In this document: positions 1 through 9,534 of the stretch, piece by piece
Layout of the letters: every line of letters begins with the position of its first letter
How positions within the stretch are numbered: position 1 is the stretch's first letter
Assembly (NCBI RefSeq): GCF_043290135.1
Contig: NC_134700.1
Span: forward strand, 75,136,000-75,199,999
DNA: 64,000 nucleotides
Direction of reading: 5' to 3'
DNA from: Rhipicephalus microplus
Taxonomy: Eukaryota > Arthropoda > Arachnida > Ixodida > Ixodidae
Position numbers and translations under genes: made by a program
Notes under the pieces: model-generated
Seen by the model: the letters and a program-made list of their open reading frames with translations, nothing else
The model's database searches: none
What the model was told of the DNA's origin: nothing

Positions 1-289
1 ACGAAAATGAACAGATGTTATTTCTAGAGAGATACAGAAAAACGAAGCGAAGCTAAAGGCGATTCGGCCGGACGTGGCTTCGCTACGCGAAAAAGTTCAG
101 CAAACAGTGCTGCATTGAATAATAATTCTCACAATACAAGAAGCAGCATAATAACAGAACACAGAAACAGCATAAAAGCGAAAATCGGTGACATGTAAAT
201 ACAAAAATAGGCTGCATAGACACACAGAATCAGACATCGAGGCTCTTTTCATTACATATCCAAAAAGACACATACTTACATGTTGATAT
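1..289. other. No recognisable feature
   Basis: No coding frame, RNA gene or repeat is supported in this left edge of the window. The sequence is moderately AT-rich and ends at the first LTR. Confidence 0.5.
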
Positions 290-434
290 TGTTACGTGAT
301 TTTGGCTGACTGAAACAGGGCATAGTGGGACATACCCAAGTAAAGTGCCTCAGACTGAGAGTGAAGCAGTGGACATTGTCTGTGAGCTGCGTTGTGGCTG
401 CGGACTGACTACTGTTATTTTCCACGTAATATTT
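290..434 (+). repeat. Gypsy-1 left LTR (5' LTR of a + strand element)
   Basis: This segment begins TGTTACGTGA and is repeated in the same orientation at 3832-3973, with about 11 differences. A primer-binding site on the + strand follows immediately (435-452), so it is the 5' LTR of a + strand element. The end is mutated (CGTAATATTT where the partner has CGTTACA). The flanking bases ATAT at 286-289 match ATAT at 3974-3977, a weak possible 4-bp target duplication in AT-rich sequence. Confidence 0.75.
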
Positions 435-452
435 TGGTGGAGGCGCTGGGTA
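435..452 (+). other. Primer-binding site (tRNA-Ala-like), + strand
   Basis: TGGTGGAGGCGCTGGGTA directly follows the left LTR. It differs by one base from the site found next to the 5' LTRs of Gypsy-3 and Gypsy-4. The complement, ending in CACCTCCACCA, matches the 3' end of eukaryotic tRNA-Ala after CCA addition. The tRNA identity is inferred from memory of tRNA-Ala 3' ends. Its + orientation conflicts with the minus-strand pol that begins a few bases to the right. Confidence 0.7.
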
Positions 453-455
453 TGA

Positions 456-2872
456 CCAGAAGTAGGTCGTGATCATTGGGCGATAAATTACACCGATATA
501 AGGTGTGGTCCTTTAAGGTAAACATGCGAACAGAAGCGTCTTGCGGTGAAGATTCTAGCTGTTGTAATAGGTGGCTGATATCCGGATCGCCACGCTGCTC
601 GTCCCCGAGATGAAGCAGTTGGGAAATGGAAAGGACGCAACCCACAGACTCAGTGCTCGTAGGATCGCAGTCGGACACAGGGGAGCGTGACAGGCAATTC
701 ACATCTTTGTGCAGTTTTTCTGATATATATACTACGGTGTAAGAATACTCTTAGAGGCGGAGTGCCCAGCGGGCGAGACGACCTGTGGGATCGTTGAGGG
801 AGGCGAGCCAGAAGAGAGCGTGGTGGTCGGTGAGAACTATAAATGGTTGGCCGTATAAGTAAGGGCAAAATTTCGCGACTGCCCACACCAGCGCTAGGCA
901 TTCGCGCTCTGTGATGGAATAATTATGCTCCGAGGGGGACAGCAGCCTGCTGGCATAAGCTATCACGCGATGCTGCCCACGTTGTCTCTGAGCCAACACA
1001 GCGCCTATTCCGTAACCACTGGCATCGGTGCGGACTTAGTCGGTGCCGTAGGGTCGAAGTGAGCCAGCACAGGAGAAGAAGTGAGCAAAGTGGTCAGGTC
1101 GGAGAATGCTGCTGCTTGCGAGGGACCCCAGGTGAACGTATCATCTGGTTTGAGTAAATCTGTTAGGGGCCCAGCGATTTCCGCGCAGTTCTTGATGAAC
1201 CGCCGAAAATAGGAGCAGAACCCGACAAAGCTGCGGACATCTTTGGCAGTTTTTGGCACAGGAAAGTCCTTCACAGCTCGAACTTTTTCTGGGTCAGGCT
1301 GTACGCCGTAAGCGTCAATAATATGTCCAACTATTGTAATGCGACGGCGACCAAACCCGCACTTGGATGAATTCAGCTGAAGACCAGCGAGACGGAATAC
1401 ATCAAGAATTTTCGACAGTCTCTCAAGGTGCGCTTCAAAAGTGGGAGCAAATACGATCACGTCATCAAGATAACAAAGACACGTAGACCACTTGAATCCA
1501 TGGAGCAGGGAGTCCATCATTCGTTCAAAGGTGGCGGGGGCATTAGATAGGCCGAAAGGCATGACTTTGAATTGGTAGAGGCCATCGGGTGTTACAGAAG
1601 CCGTCTTCTCTCGGTCCATGGTGTCCACGGCAATCTGCCTATAACCAGAACGAAGATCGATGGAAGAAAAGTAGGCGGCGTCATGGAGGCAATCAAGGGC
1701 GTCGTCAATGCGGGGCAGAGGGTGAGTGTCTTTCTTAGTGATGTTGTTAAGGTGGCGATAGTCCACACAAAATCGCCACGATCCATCCTTCTTTTTAACT
1801 ACTACCACCGGGGATGCCCAGGGACTGGAGGATGGTTCAATAATACTCTTCGCTAGCATATTGTTCAACTCCTTCTGAATTATGCTGCACTCAAAAGCAG
1901 ACACTCTGTAGGGACGGCGGTGAACAGGGTTGGCATCACCTGTGTGTATGCGATGCTGGACAAAGGACGTCTGCCCTAGAGGTCGGTCGCCAAAATCGAA
2001 AATATCCTGGTAGGCCTCGAGAAGATGTTGTAGGGCTTAAACTTGCGGAGGCGGAGGATCAATGGCGATCATGTCTACAATTTGACGGCTGCCCAAATGT
2101 GTTGCGAGTGATGCGCGCTGCGGTGAAACAAGGGTGCCTAAGGCAAGCACTTCAATTTGTGAATCGAGCAACGAACACAGGTGGGCCACGGAAATGCCTT
2201 GTGGAAGCACATGATTCATGTAGCCGAAATTTACAAGTGGTAGACAAGTTTTGTTATCTGTGATGCCGAGCCCCGTGTAGGGCACTGGGACATTGTGCGC
2301 TAGGAGTACGTCGTTGAGAGGCGTAGCGTAATTGTCACCGTCGGGCACAGCTGGTGAGCACAGAAAATCGATGTACGTCACAGTTTTGGAGGGCAGGTGA
2401 ACAAAGTCGCTGCATTGTAATCGGCATGTAGGTTGGTACGGGGCGTCACTGATTTGTGGCAGTTCTAGGCGGAGCACACCAGTGGAGCAATCAATCAGAG
2501 CAGAATTGGCGGCAAGAAAATCGAGGCCTAGTATGAGGTCGTGGGGACATTTTGCAAGCACAGTAAACAGGACGACCACTTGATGACCGGCTACAGTAAG
2601 TTGAGCTGTGCACATACCGACAACAGGGACTGTTGCGCCATCTGCAACTTGGACGACACTGGTCAATGGGGGCGTGAGGACCTTCTTCATGCGACGACGA
2701 AAACGCGAACTGATAATAGAGACGTGAGCGCCCTTATCAACAAAGCTTCAACAGGTGTGCCATCAACATATACTTCAAGGGTGTTCCGGTTCAAAAGTAA
2801 GGGCAACAGAGGATTTTTGGGTAAGGTCGACAGGGCAGCTTCACCTCCAAAAGCTGCTCAGCCTAGTTTTTC
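456..2872 (-). pseudogene. Gypsy-1 inverted pol (protease, RT, RNase H, start of integrase)
   Basis: This is a minus-strand Ty3/gypsy pol read from about 2872 down to 456. The order is protease (motif read as D-K-G-A instead of D-T-G-A near 2730, with a frame break just before it; LILGLDFL further on), RT (1005-1904, catalytic YLDD in [11 protein letters not shown]), RNase H (751-1040, with TDASG and TDHHALFWL) and the region before the integrase zinc finger. It stops abruptly at LLLVIP, so the integrase core is missing. Lesions include stops near 2037 and 740 and a frameshift near 1040. Its end runs into the antisense of the + strand primer-binding site, sharing a few bases (ACCCAGC). It is therefore inverted relative to its own LTRs. 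Confidence 0.85.
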
Positions 2873-3576
2873 GGGGACATGCGGTGGTTAAACGATCGCT
2901 AGGGAGAGCGGCAACGCGTATTTGAACGAGAAGGGCGGCTTTGAGGCGGCGGCGACGACGGGACAGAGTGGCCGTAGTCCTCAGGGGCAGTAAATGCTGT
3001 AGACTCAGTACGGGTCGAATAACGGTGGTTTGGTGGACGGAAGGAGTTACTGTAAGCGGGGTACGAGCCAGAAGACATAGATGGCCACTGGCTGCGGCAG
3101 TAACGAGCGATGTGTCCCGCGCGACCACAGCGGAAGCAGATTGGCTTATCATCAGCTGTTCGCCATTCAGACGGGTTTCTGGTTCGAATAGAGTATGGAT
3201 GGCGACGTCTCATGTATGCAGGGTGGGTGCAGTGGACAGAATACCCAGGTTAGCGAATTCCTGGCGGACAACCGCCTGGATCAAGGAGACAGCTGGCGTT
3301 GAGGCGTCGGGCAACGTCGGTTTGTTGGCAGCCCGGTAAGAGGCCTCGAGTTCACGTCGGACGATGCGCGTCACGTCTTCGGTTGTAGACGGATGACAAG
3401 GAGTGGCTTCGCAAGACGACGTTGCCGCGGTTTTGGGTAGGCGTTGGAACTGCTGCAAAATGCGTGGACTCTTCGCCTGGTCGAGACGGCGGCACTCTTT
3501 GATCACGGCGTCGATGGTCGTTACGTTCGTAAATACAAGCAGGCTGAACGCAACACGACGAACACTTTCCGACAGG
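2863..3576 (-). pseudogene. Gypsy-1 inverted gag (partial)
   Basis: This minus-strand gag fragment carries a CCHC zinc knuckle (CFRCGRAGHIARYC, C-x2-C-x4-H-x4-C, near 3120), followed by an Arg/Ser/Pro-rich tail. The frame ends at TAG 2863-2865, right after an A-rich slip site (minus GAAAAAC, 2866-2872), beyond which pol lies in the -1 frame. There is an earlier in-frame TAG near 2899. The 5' part of gag is missing: homology begins at about 3576 (LSESVRRVAF), where the + strand integrase C-terminus starts. Gag would package element RNA; this copy cannot. Confidence 0.75.
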
Positions 3577-3577
3577 T

Positions 3578-3796
3578 TCCCTCGTTCTTCTTTGGTCCCC
3601 TACGCAACATGCAGGCCTTTCAAAGAAGCTTCTCTCTCGTTTCACGGGCCCATACCACGTGCTTAGACGAGCGATGGACACTACATATGAAATTGTCCCT
3701 AATAATACATCAACCTTTTCTGCTCTGCTGTCCCGGGACATCGTCCACGTATCAAGGCTCAAGCGATACCACACTGCTGCTGCTGTGGCCCCGTAA
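3578..3796 (+). pseudogene. Gypsy-1 integrase C-terminal fragment (+ strand)
   Basis: A + strand frame of 72 codons, ending at TAA 3794-3796, reads LVLLWSPT, then KLLSRFTGPYHVLRR, then DIVHVSRLKRYH. This is the GPY/F module and tail of a Ty3/gypsy integrase. It lies just upstream of a G-rich tract (GCCGGGGGTC) and the right LTR, exactly where the end of pol belongs in a + strand element. Together with the + strand primer-binding site at 435 it shows that the LTR-bounded element runs on + while its central part is flipped. No start codon: a remnant. Confidence 0.8.
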
Positions 3797-3831
3797 ACTC
3801 GCCGGGTCGGCGCTTTTGCCGCCGGGGGTCG

Positions 3832-3973
3832 TGTTACGTGATTTCAGCTGACTGAAACAGGGCATAGTGGGACATACCCAAGTAAGGTGCCTCAGACTGA
3901 GAGTGAAGAAGGGGACACTGTCGGTGAGCTGCGTTGTGGCTGCAGACTGACTACTGTTATTTTCCGCGTTACA
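3832..3973 (+). repeat. Gypsy-1 right LTR (3' LTR)
   Basis: The segment runs from TGTTACGTGA to CGCGTTACA and is a direct copy of 290-434, with about 11 differences over 142 bases. TG...CA termini are preserved. It follows the integrase C-terminal fragment and a G-rich polypurine-like tract. AT-rich sequence follows to 4115. Confidence 0.75.
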
Positions 3974-4115
3974 ATATATTCATATAATACACTCATATAT
4001 TCATACATATATCTGCCCATATGTACGTACATACTACTGTATGTACACGCGTTTTGTACCTAAAGGTGAGAGTATGTGTGGAACCTAGCCAGAAGTTTAT
4101 TGGAAACATGATGTT

Positions 4116-7100
4116 TCAATAAACTGTTTCCAGTAAACATGATGCCATAATAGTGTGGAGTTTATATTTATAAATGTAAAGTAATAGCTTATATTCATAC
4201 ACCTGTCTTGCTTTGAGTATACCATGTTTTATAAATACTGGATCGCTAGACATCTTCCCTTGGGTTCCCATAATAACATCAGATAGGCGGAGAACTCCTT
4301 TCTGTAAGATTTCTAGTTTATTTAACTTCCTCTCACTTGTAGTGCCCCATACTAGCATACTATGATTCAAATGCGAATAAAAAAGAGCATAGTATATCTT
4401 TCTTTAGCCAAATTGGTATAAGTGTATTTATTTTAAATATACACCCAACAGTTTTACTTAGTTCGGATGCGAGACTATCAACATGGGTATTCCGAGACAA
4501 ATTTTCTTGTAACCAAACTCCGAGGAAATTTTGTGATTTAACCTGCTCCAGCCTTTGCTTTTTGAAAAAGATGTTAATGTCGTCCTCGTAGGGCTTGTTG
4601 ATAGGCTGGAATACTATGTACTTACTTTTAAATATATTAAGCATGGGCTTATTTTGATGAAGCCATTTTTCTAATTTGAGTAAGTAATCATTTACTTCAG
4701 TTTCAAGGTGCGTGAGTATTCTACCTGTAAAAGATACGTTGGTGTCGTAAGCGTAAATAATTGATTTTGGGGATCGTGGAATACCTCACAGATCATTAAT
4801 AAATCTTATAAATAGTTACGGTCCAAGCATTGAACCCTGCGGTACATAATTTTTTACAGTTTTATTGGAGCAACCAGCTGCTACGTTAGCTCGCCTTGAC
4901 GACAGACCTTTGTGTGAACAATCAGTGCTTGAAAGACGACATGATTTGTGTGCTCACAGAAAATCAGTGAAGGCCTTACTGAACTTTCTGCGTAGCAGTG
5001 GCCTATTGTATAGACTATAGCACACCAGCCCCCCTCCCCTTTTTTATCGCGCGTCTATTTCCCTCTTCGCTCCTTTCTCATCTTTTCCCCCATTCCCCCT
5101 TCCCCAAGTGCAGGGTAGCAAACCGGATGCTCCATTTTCTGGTTAACCTCCCTACCTTTCCCTCATCTTATTCTCTCTCTCTCTCTTTCATTGGAGAAAC
5201 AAGGTTACCCACCTTAACATATTGTTTCTTTCGGTAAGATAACTTTTTCTTAGTTTAGCTGCCATGCCCCTTACACCTTAATCATACAACTTAGATATCT
5301 TTATACTATGTTTGACTGTGTCAAAGGCCTTCTTCAAGTCAGTGAAATGTCCTATGGTGTAGGTTCTGTTTTCCATGTTTTTTAATATCTCCTCTTTCGT
5401 ATCTAACAGCGGCGACTCCATAGACTTACCCTTTTGAAACCCATACTGTGCTTTATTGATTATCAGGTGCTTAGTGAAAAAGCATTCAAGACTTGAGTGT
5501 ATTATTCCTTCAAAAACTTTGGAGAGTACCGGTAGTACCGATATTGGGTGGTAGTTCGATAATACATTTTTGGCACCCCCTTTATGAATAGGACAAACGC
5601 AGGCCATTTTGAGTTCTGAATGAAAAATGCCGGCTTTAAAATAGTGTTCTTGATGTATGAAAGAGGGTGTGAAATTAGTGATGCTATGTATGTTATCGGG
5701 CTGGCTGCTATTTCGTCAACACCTGCAGCAACATTGTCACGTAATTTACAGATTAATTTTTCAACTTCACAAGGTGTAACCGGAGTAAGGAAGAGTGAGT
5801 GTAATAGACGCTTTCTATCTGCTACAGGCAGACCTGTTGCCCCACAAGTTGAGTCTGTGTAGTCTCCAGCGTTAACAAAATACTCATTCATGGCTGATAG
5901 TGCTTCGACATCTGCCTTATCGTCGGCAACATCAGTGATATTAACATAACCTTTTTTGTTACGTTCAGTTAAGTTATTTACCTCATTACACATTTTCCTG
6001 GGATTATCGTAGATTTTTCAAATGTGTATTGTTAATATGATACCCTGGCTCGTTTGATGTCAGCATATAGCTTATTACGGAACTTTTTGTAGCCTTCAAG
6101 AAGTGATAAATTGCGATATTTTACAAACGTGTGATACATTTTGTTTTTTTTCTTGTATTCGGTCATACAGTGCGTTGTTAATCCACGGCTTTCGTATCTT
6201 CTTCCTCGAAGGCTTTTTCGTTAAAGGAAACGCGCAGTCATATATGCTCTTACGTTGCTCAAGGAAAAGAATGAAAGCCCGGTTTGTATCCCTTTCTGCG
6301 CACACTATATTCCAGTTCGTCGAAGCAACTTCAGCTTGGAATCGGTTTAGTGGGCTATTATTTATTTTGTAATACTGTTCTACGATCTGGTTTTTATTTT
6401 GTGTTGAAGATAATAATAAAGGAGAAAATATGGGTAGGTGGTCACTTACATCGTATGACAATAACACTGAAATACATTTTTTGCTTGGAAGATTTGTGAC
6501 ACTTACATCAAGCAGCGTCGACAACTTTTCCGATATGCGACTAAGCCTTGTTATCGTGTTTGCGCATGCGTTTGATTTTAAAAACCAACTGAAGTTGTTT
6601 AGAGCTGGGAAAATTGCCTAGCATGTTAACGTTAATGTCACCGATAATTAAAAAAGGCATGCGCATTGCGTGTAGCATTTCTAAGAGAGTATCTATGTAG
6701 TCAAGGAATTCTTGCTTTTTACCAGCTGGTGGCCGATACACCACGACAACAATTACGTTAATAACTTTGACTACAATACATTCAATGCACGGTGAAATGT
6801 ACGAGAGATCATCAATTATTTCATGCTTTATTTGTTCTTTGGCGTATACAGCGATGCCTCCGCCTCGACCGGAATGACGTACCAAGCTACTGTAAGTATA
6901 CACGGAAAATCTTGGCGGGACATTATTTGGTGTTGACCAAGTTTCATAAAATGTTAGAGCGTCAAATTTTATTGCTAAAGAGTCGAGAAACACATTCAGA
7001 TTTTTTTTGTTCTTGATACTTCGAGCGTTTAGATGCAGGACACTGAAAGTGTGCGAGATTTGATAACCCACCTTGTTGAAGCCGCTTATGTCATAGTACT

Positions 7101-7119
7101 GGCTATTGACAAGATCCAT
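4116..7119 (-). pseudogene. LINE-A ORF2 (endonuclease-reverse transcriptase), decayed
   Basis: Minus-strand non-LTR ORF2 in several frames. The apurinic-type endonuclease is at 6541-7119 (LHLNARSIKNK; YETWS; GRGGGIAVYAK; YRPPAGKK; IIGDINVN) and continues to about 6096 (YDVSDHLPI). RT covers 5993 down to 4360: an upstream region with VAAGVDEI, motif A as DLKKAFDTVKH near 5310, VPQGSMLGP near 4840, a degraded catalytic box YAYDT near 4750 (YADD expected), then FLGVWLQENLSRNTH. The 4116-4370 segment is the C-terminus (SMLVWGTTS). At least four frameshifts plus a repeat insertion near 4990-5200 make it non-functional. AT-rich sequence at 3974-4115 is probably its 3' end. It resembles LINE-C at 39.8-42.6 kb. 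Confidence 0.8.
5000..5200. repeat. CT-rich dispersed repeat inserted in LINE-A
   Basis: A pyrimidine-rich block with GCAGGGTAGCAAACCGGATG and GGTTAACCTCCC, ending in (CT)n, interrupts LINE-A between RT motifs A and B. A related sequence in the opposite orientation lies at about 63800-63990 (GGGAGGTTAACC, GGTTTGCTACCCTGTAC), so it is a dispersed repeat. The boundaries are approximate. Confidence 0.5.
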
Positions 7120-7156
7120 TACGAAGTCTCGTTTGTATAAGGCTTGATTGGATAGT

Positions 7157-7825
7157 CTACATTGTCATTTTTGCGACATCTGCAGGCTCAACAACCTTAA
7201 GAATCTCAGACGACTCTGTTTTGCGCGCAAACACCGTGCTACCGTTTGTCCACACGAGCTTCCACTTTGTTTCTCGCCTCTGAGCAACTGCTAAGCCGAG
7301 CAGCTGCCTTGCGTAATTGGTTAAGTTCTCATTCACATATATGGGTTCATTTGATTTGAAACCCATATCTTTGGCAGACGGCCTTTTCTATCGTGCTTTA
7401 GTTAAGACAGCGTTCCTTTTGTCACGTCGGACAAAACGTACGATTACACTCTTGTCTCCAGATCGGCCAACAGGTATTCTATGACACGTGTCTATGTCTG
7501 ATGGCAATATTTCTTCCCCAATGGCATCGCCAAGCTTCTTTACAATTTCCATTGCGTCTTCATCACTAGGGACACCTTTGATTTCCAAGTTATTCACATG
7601 AGTGTACTGCTCTAGCTCATCACCCTTACGTTATAATTTCTTGTTTTCTGTTTCAAGTTGGTCATTTTTTTGTCTAGCATGCTGCAGCTCTTCACGGAGC
7701 AGCTTAATTTCATCTGACAGTTGCTTAACGTTGTCACAAACTTCGCTACAAAATTTTACACTTTCGCGTATATCTCTTAGCTCGGCTCACATTTCACGGC
7801 GGAAATCATCAAAAACTTTCGTCAT
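7157..7825 (-). pseudogene. LINE-A ORF1 (coiled coil plus FP-like C-terminal domain)
   Basis: One minus-strand frame runs from ATG 7825 to 7157, about 222 codons, with three in-frame stops (near 7787, 7632 and 7385). The N-terminal half is a predicted coiled coil (for example QLSDEIKLLREELQHAR). The middle (EIKGVPSDEDAMEIVKKLG, then CHRIP) resembles the RNA-binding fold of LINE ORF1 proteins. The C-terminus (IYVNENLTNYARQLLG, then WKLVWTNGSTVFARK) resembles the C-terminal domain of the baculovirus FP (25K) family, which is found in some arthropod LINE ORF1s. It sits directly upstream of ORF2, as expected for an RNA chaperone. The FP assignment is by motif memory. Confidence 0.7.
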
Positions 7826-8600
7826 CTCCTTTGTGATGATGAAGACAGTCAACTTCAAATATACAAACACTGACCTACAGCCCGGCAGCAGCGCAAAGGT
7901 CTACCGAGAAAACACTATAGGAGAGGTTTTGCTCACCTGCGTAAATGAACAAATATTAGTGCTGCGAAGACCAAGAGCGCTGCGAAGACCAATAGGATGC
8001 GGGTACAGTTTGTTGGTGCTCAGCTTTATACAATCTTAAATCAGAGGGGAGAGAGATAGAGCGGAAGGAAAGAAAAAGAGATAGAAAAAGCAATGAAAAT
8101 ATAAGGTGGACTAGCCCTGGCGCCCTCTTTCACTCTTCCATCCCCTTCCCCTTCCTCTCTTTCTTTTCCCCTTTTTACCTTTGGGTTGTCTGCAGTCTGT
8201 GTACCCTTCCTTTCACTAAAGTATTGTTCCCGACCAGACGGCACCGCATGGCTCTCTGGCGGCTCAGTGTGGAGAAAAAGAGCTTTTCTTTAGAAGTTTA
8301 AGCCTTTAACTACTCAGCGCCTCGTCGACATCTCGTCGTTAAAAGAGGGGCGCCGCGTATTGCCGCAGAGGCTGGCAAGCGGGTGTGATGTCAATTCTTG
8401 CCCGCTTCTGGATTACGCGTGCAGCTCCTGATTGTGCGCAGGGTTGCTGTTGGGCATGTCATGCTTGGCTCAATTGATTAGATAGTAATGTAAAAACAGA
8501 ACCAGACGACAGCTGTACTCAGGAAGAGTAGTCACACTTGGCATTGTTTTGAGTTATCCAGTGCCTTTTCTAGCTGCACTGCCGTGAACTCAGTTATTAT
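7826..8600. other. Low-information stretch
   Basis: No gene is supported. There is a short tandem duplication around GCTGCGAAGACCAA (about 7961 and 7979) and a purine-rich then pyrimidine-rich block (8041-8220). The open frame on + at 7602-8039 is mostly the antisense of LINE-A ORF1. Part of this may be LINE-A 5' UTR or the 3' flank of the PLE relic. Confidence 0.4.
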
Positions 8601-8619
8601 GTTCATTATTGCCGTTATT

Positions 8620-9176
8620 GTTTTCTAATGTTCTAATTGGTGCAAGTGTGCTCGAATTCTTATTTATTCCTCTATCAAGGCTGTTTAATCAGTGGATAAG
8701 GTATGACTCTCGTTATTCACGTTCTCGGTTTGATATAAATCCCATCTTTAAGAGTGTTACTGATAGTTTGTCGAATGCATGGTCGGGAAGATTGAAATGT
8801 TTTGATAGAGGTAGACTTGAGGCTGATTTCGCATGGGCTCTGTGATTACTGAAACGAATCCCAAATGGTGTGTCTGTCCGATGTACTGCATACTGCACAC
8901 GTTGCATTCGAGTAGGTATACCACATTAAAGGAATTGCATGTTAGGTTTCCTTGTATGTTCATCCAAAACTTGGATTGTGTGCTGGGTGCTTTGTGTGTT
9001 TCTCCCGTCACTTTACATACAAGATATCGTGACTTCAAACAAGGTGGGCATAAATTATTAGGGGGTGACGTATTGATTTGAGAGTAGACAAGTGTGTCTT
9101 TGATGTTGCGTGGTCGTCGGTAAAAGACACCAGGAGTGGATGGGAATGCGCGTTTGAGACGTTCAGTTTGTTCCAT
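8620..9176 (-). pseudogene. Penelope-like element relic (GIY-YIG endonuclease part)
   Basis: The minus frame at 9176-8757 contains FNVVYLLECNVCSMQYIGQT, the GIY-YIG endonuclease core that follows RT in PLEs. After a frameshift near 8850-8900 it continues as RFSNHRAHAKSAS and HFNLPDHAFDKL, and then, past an in-frame stop, reads SLDRGINKN, a typical PLE tail, to about 8620. The RT domain is absent because the fragment is cut off by the CA/TA microsatellite at 9179. It is unrelated at close range to the young PLE at 56-61 kb. Confidence 0.75.
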
Positions 9177-9178
9177 GC

Positions 9179-9459
<281 letters not shown>

Positions 9460-9534
9460 TTATTCCCCCTTTAAAAAAATCGTCCTGATGTTAAACCTTC
9501 GAGAAGCAAGGTGAAACCAAAACTGCACCGTTAG

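Noticed and set aside
7602..8039. 145-codon + frame
   Set aside because: Mostly antisense to the coiled coil of LINE-A ORF1.
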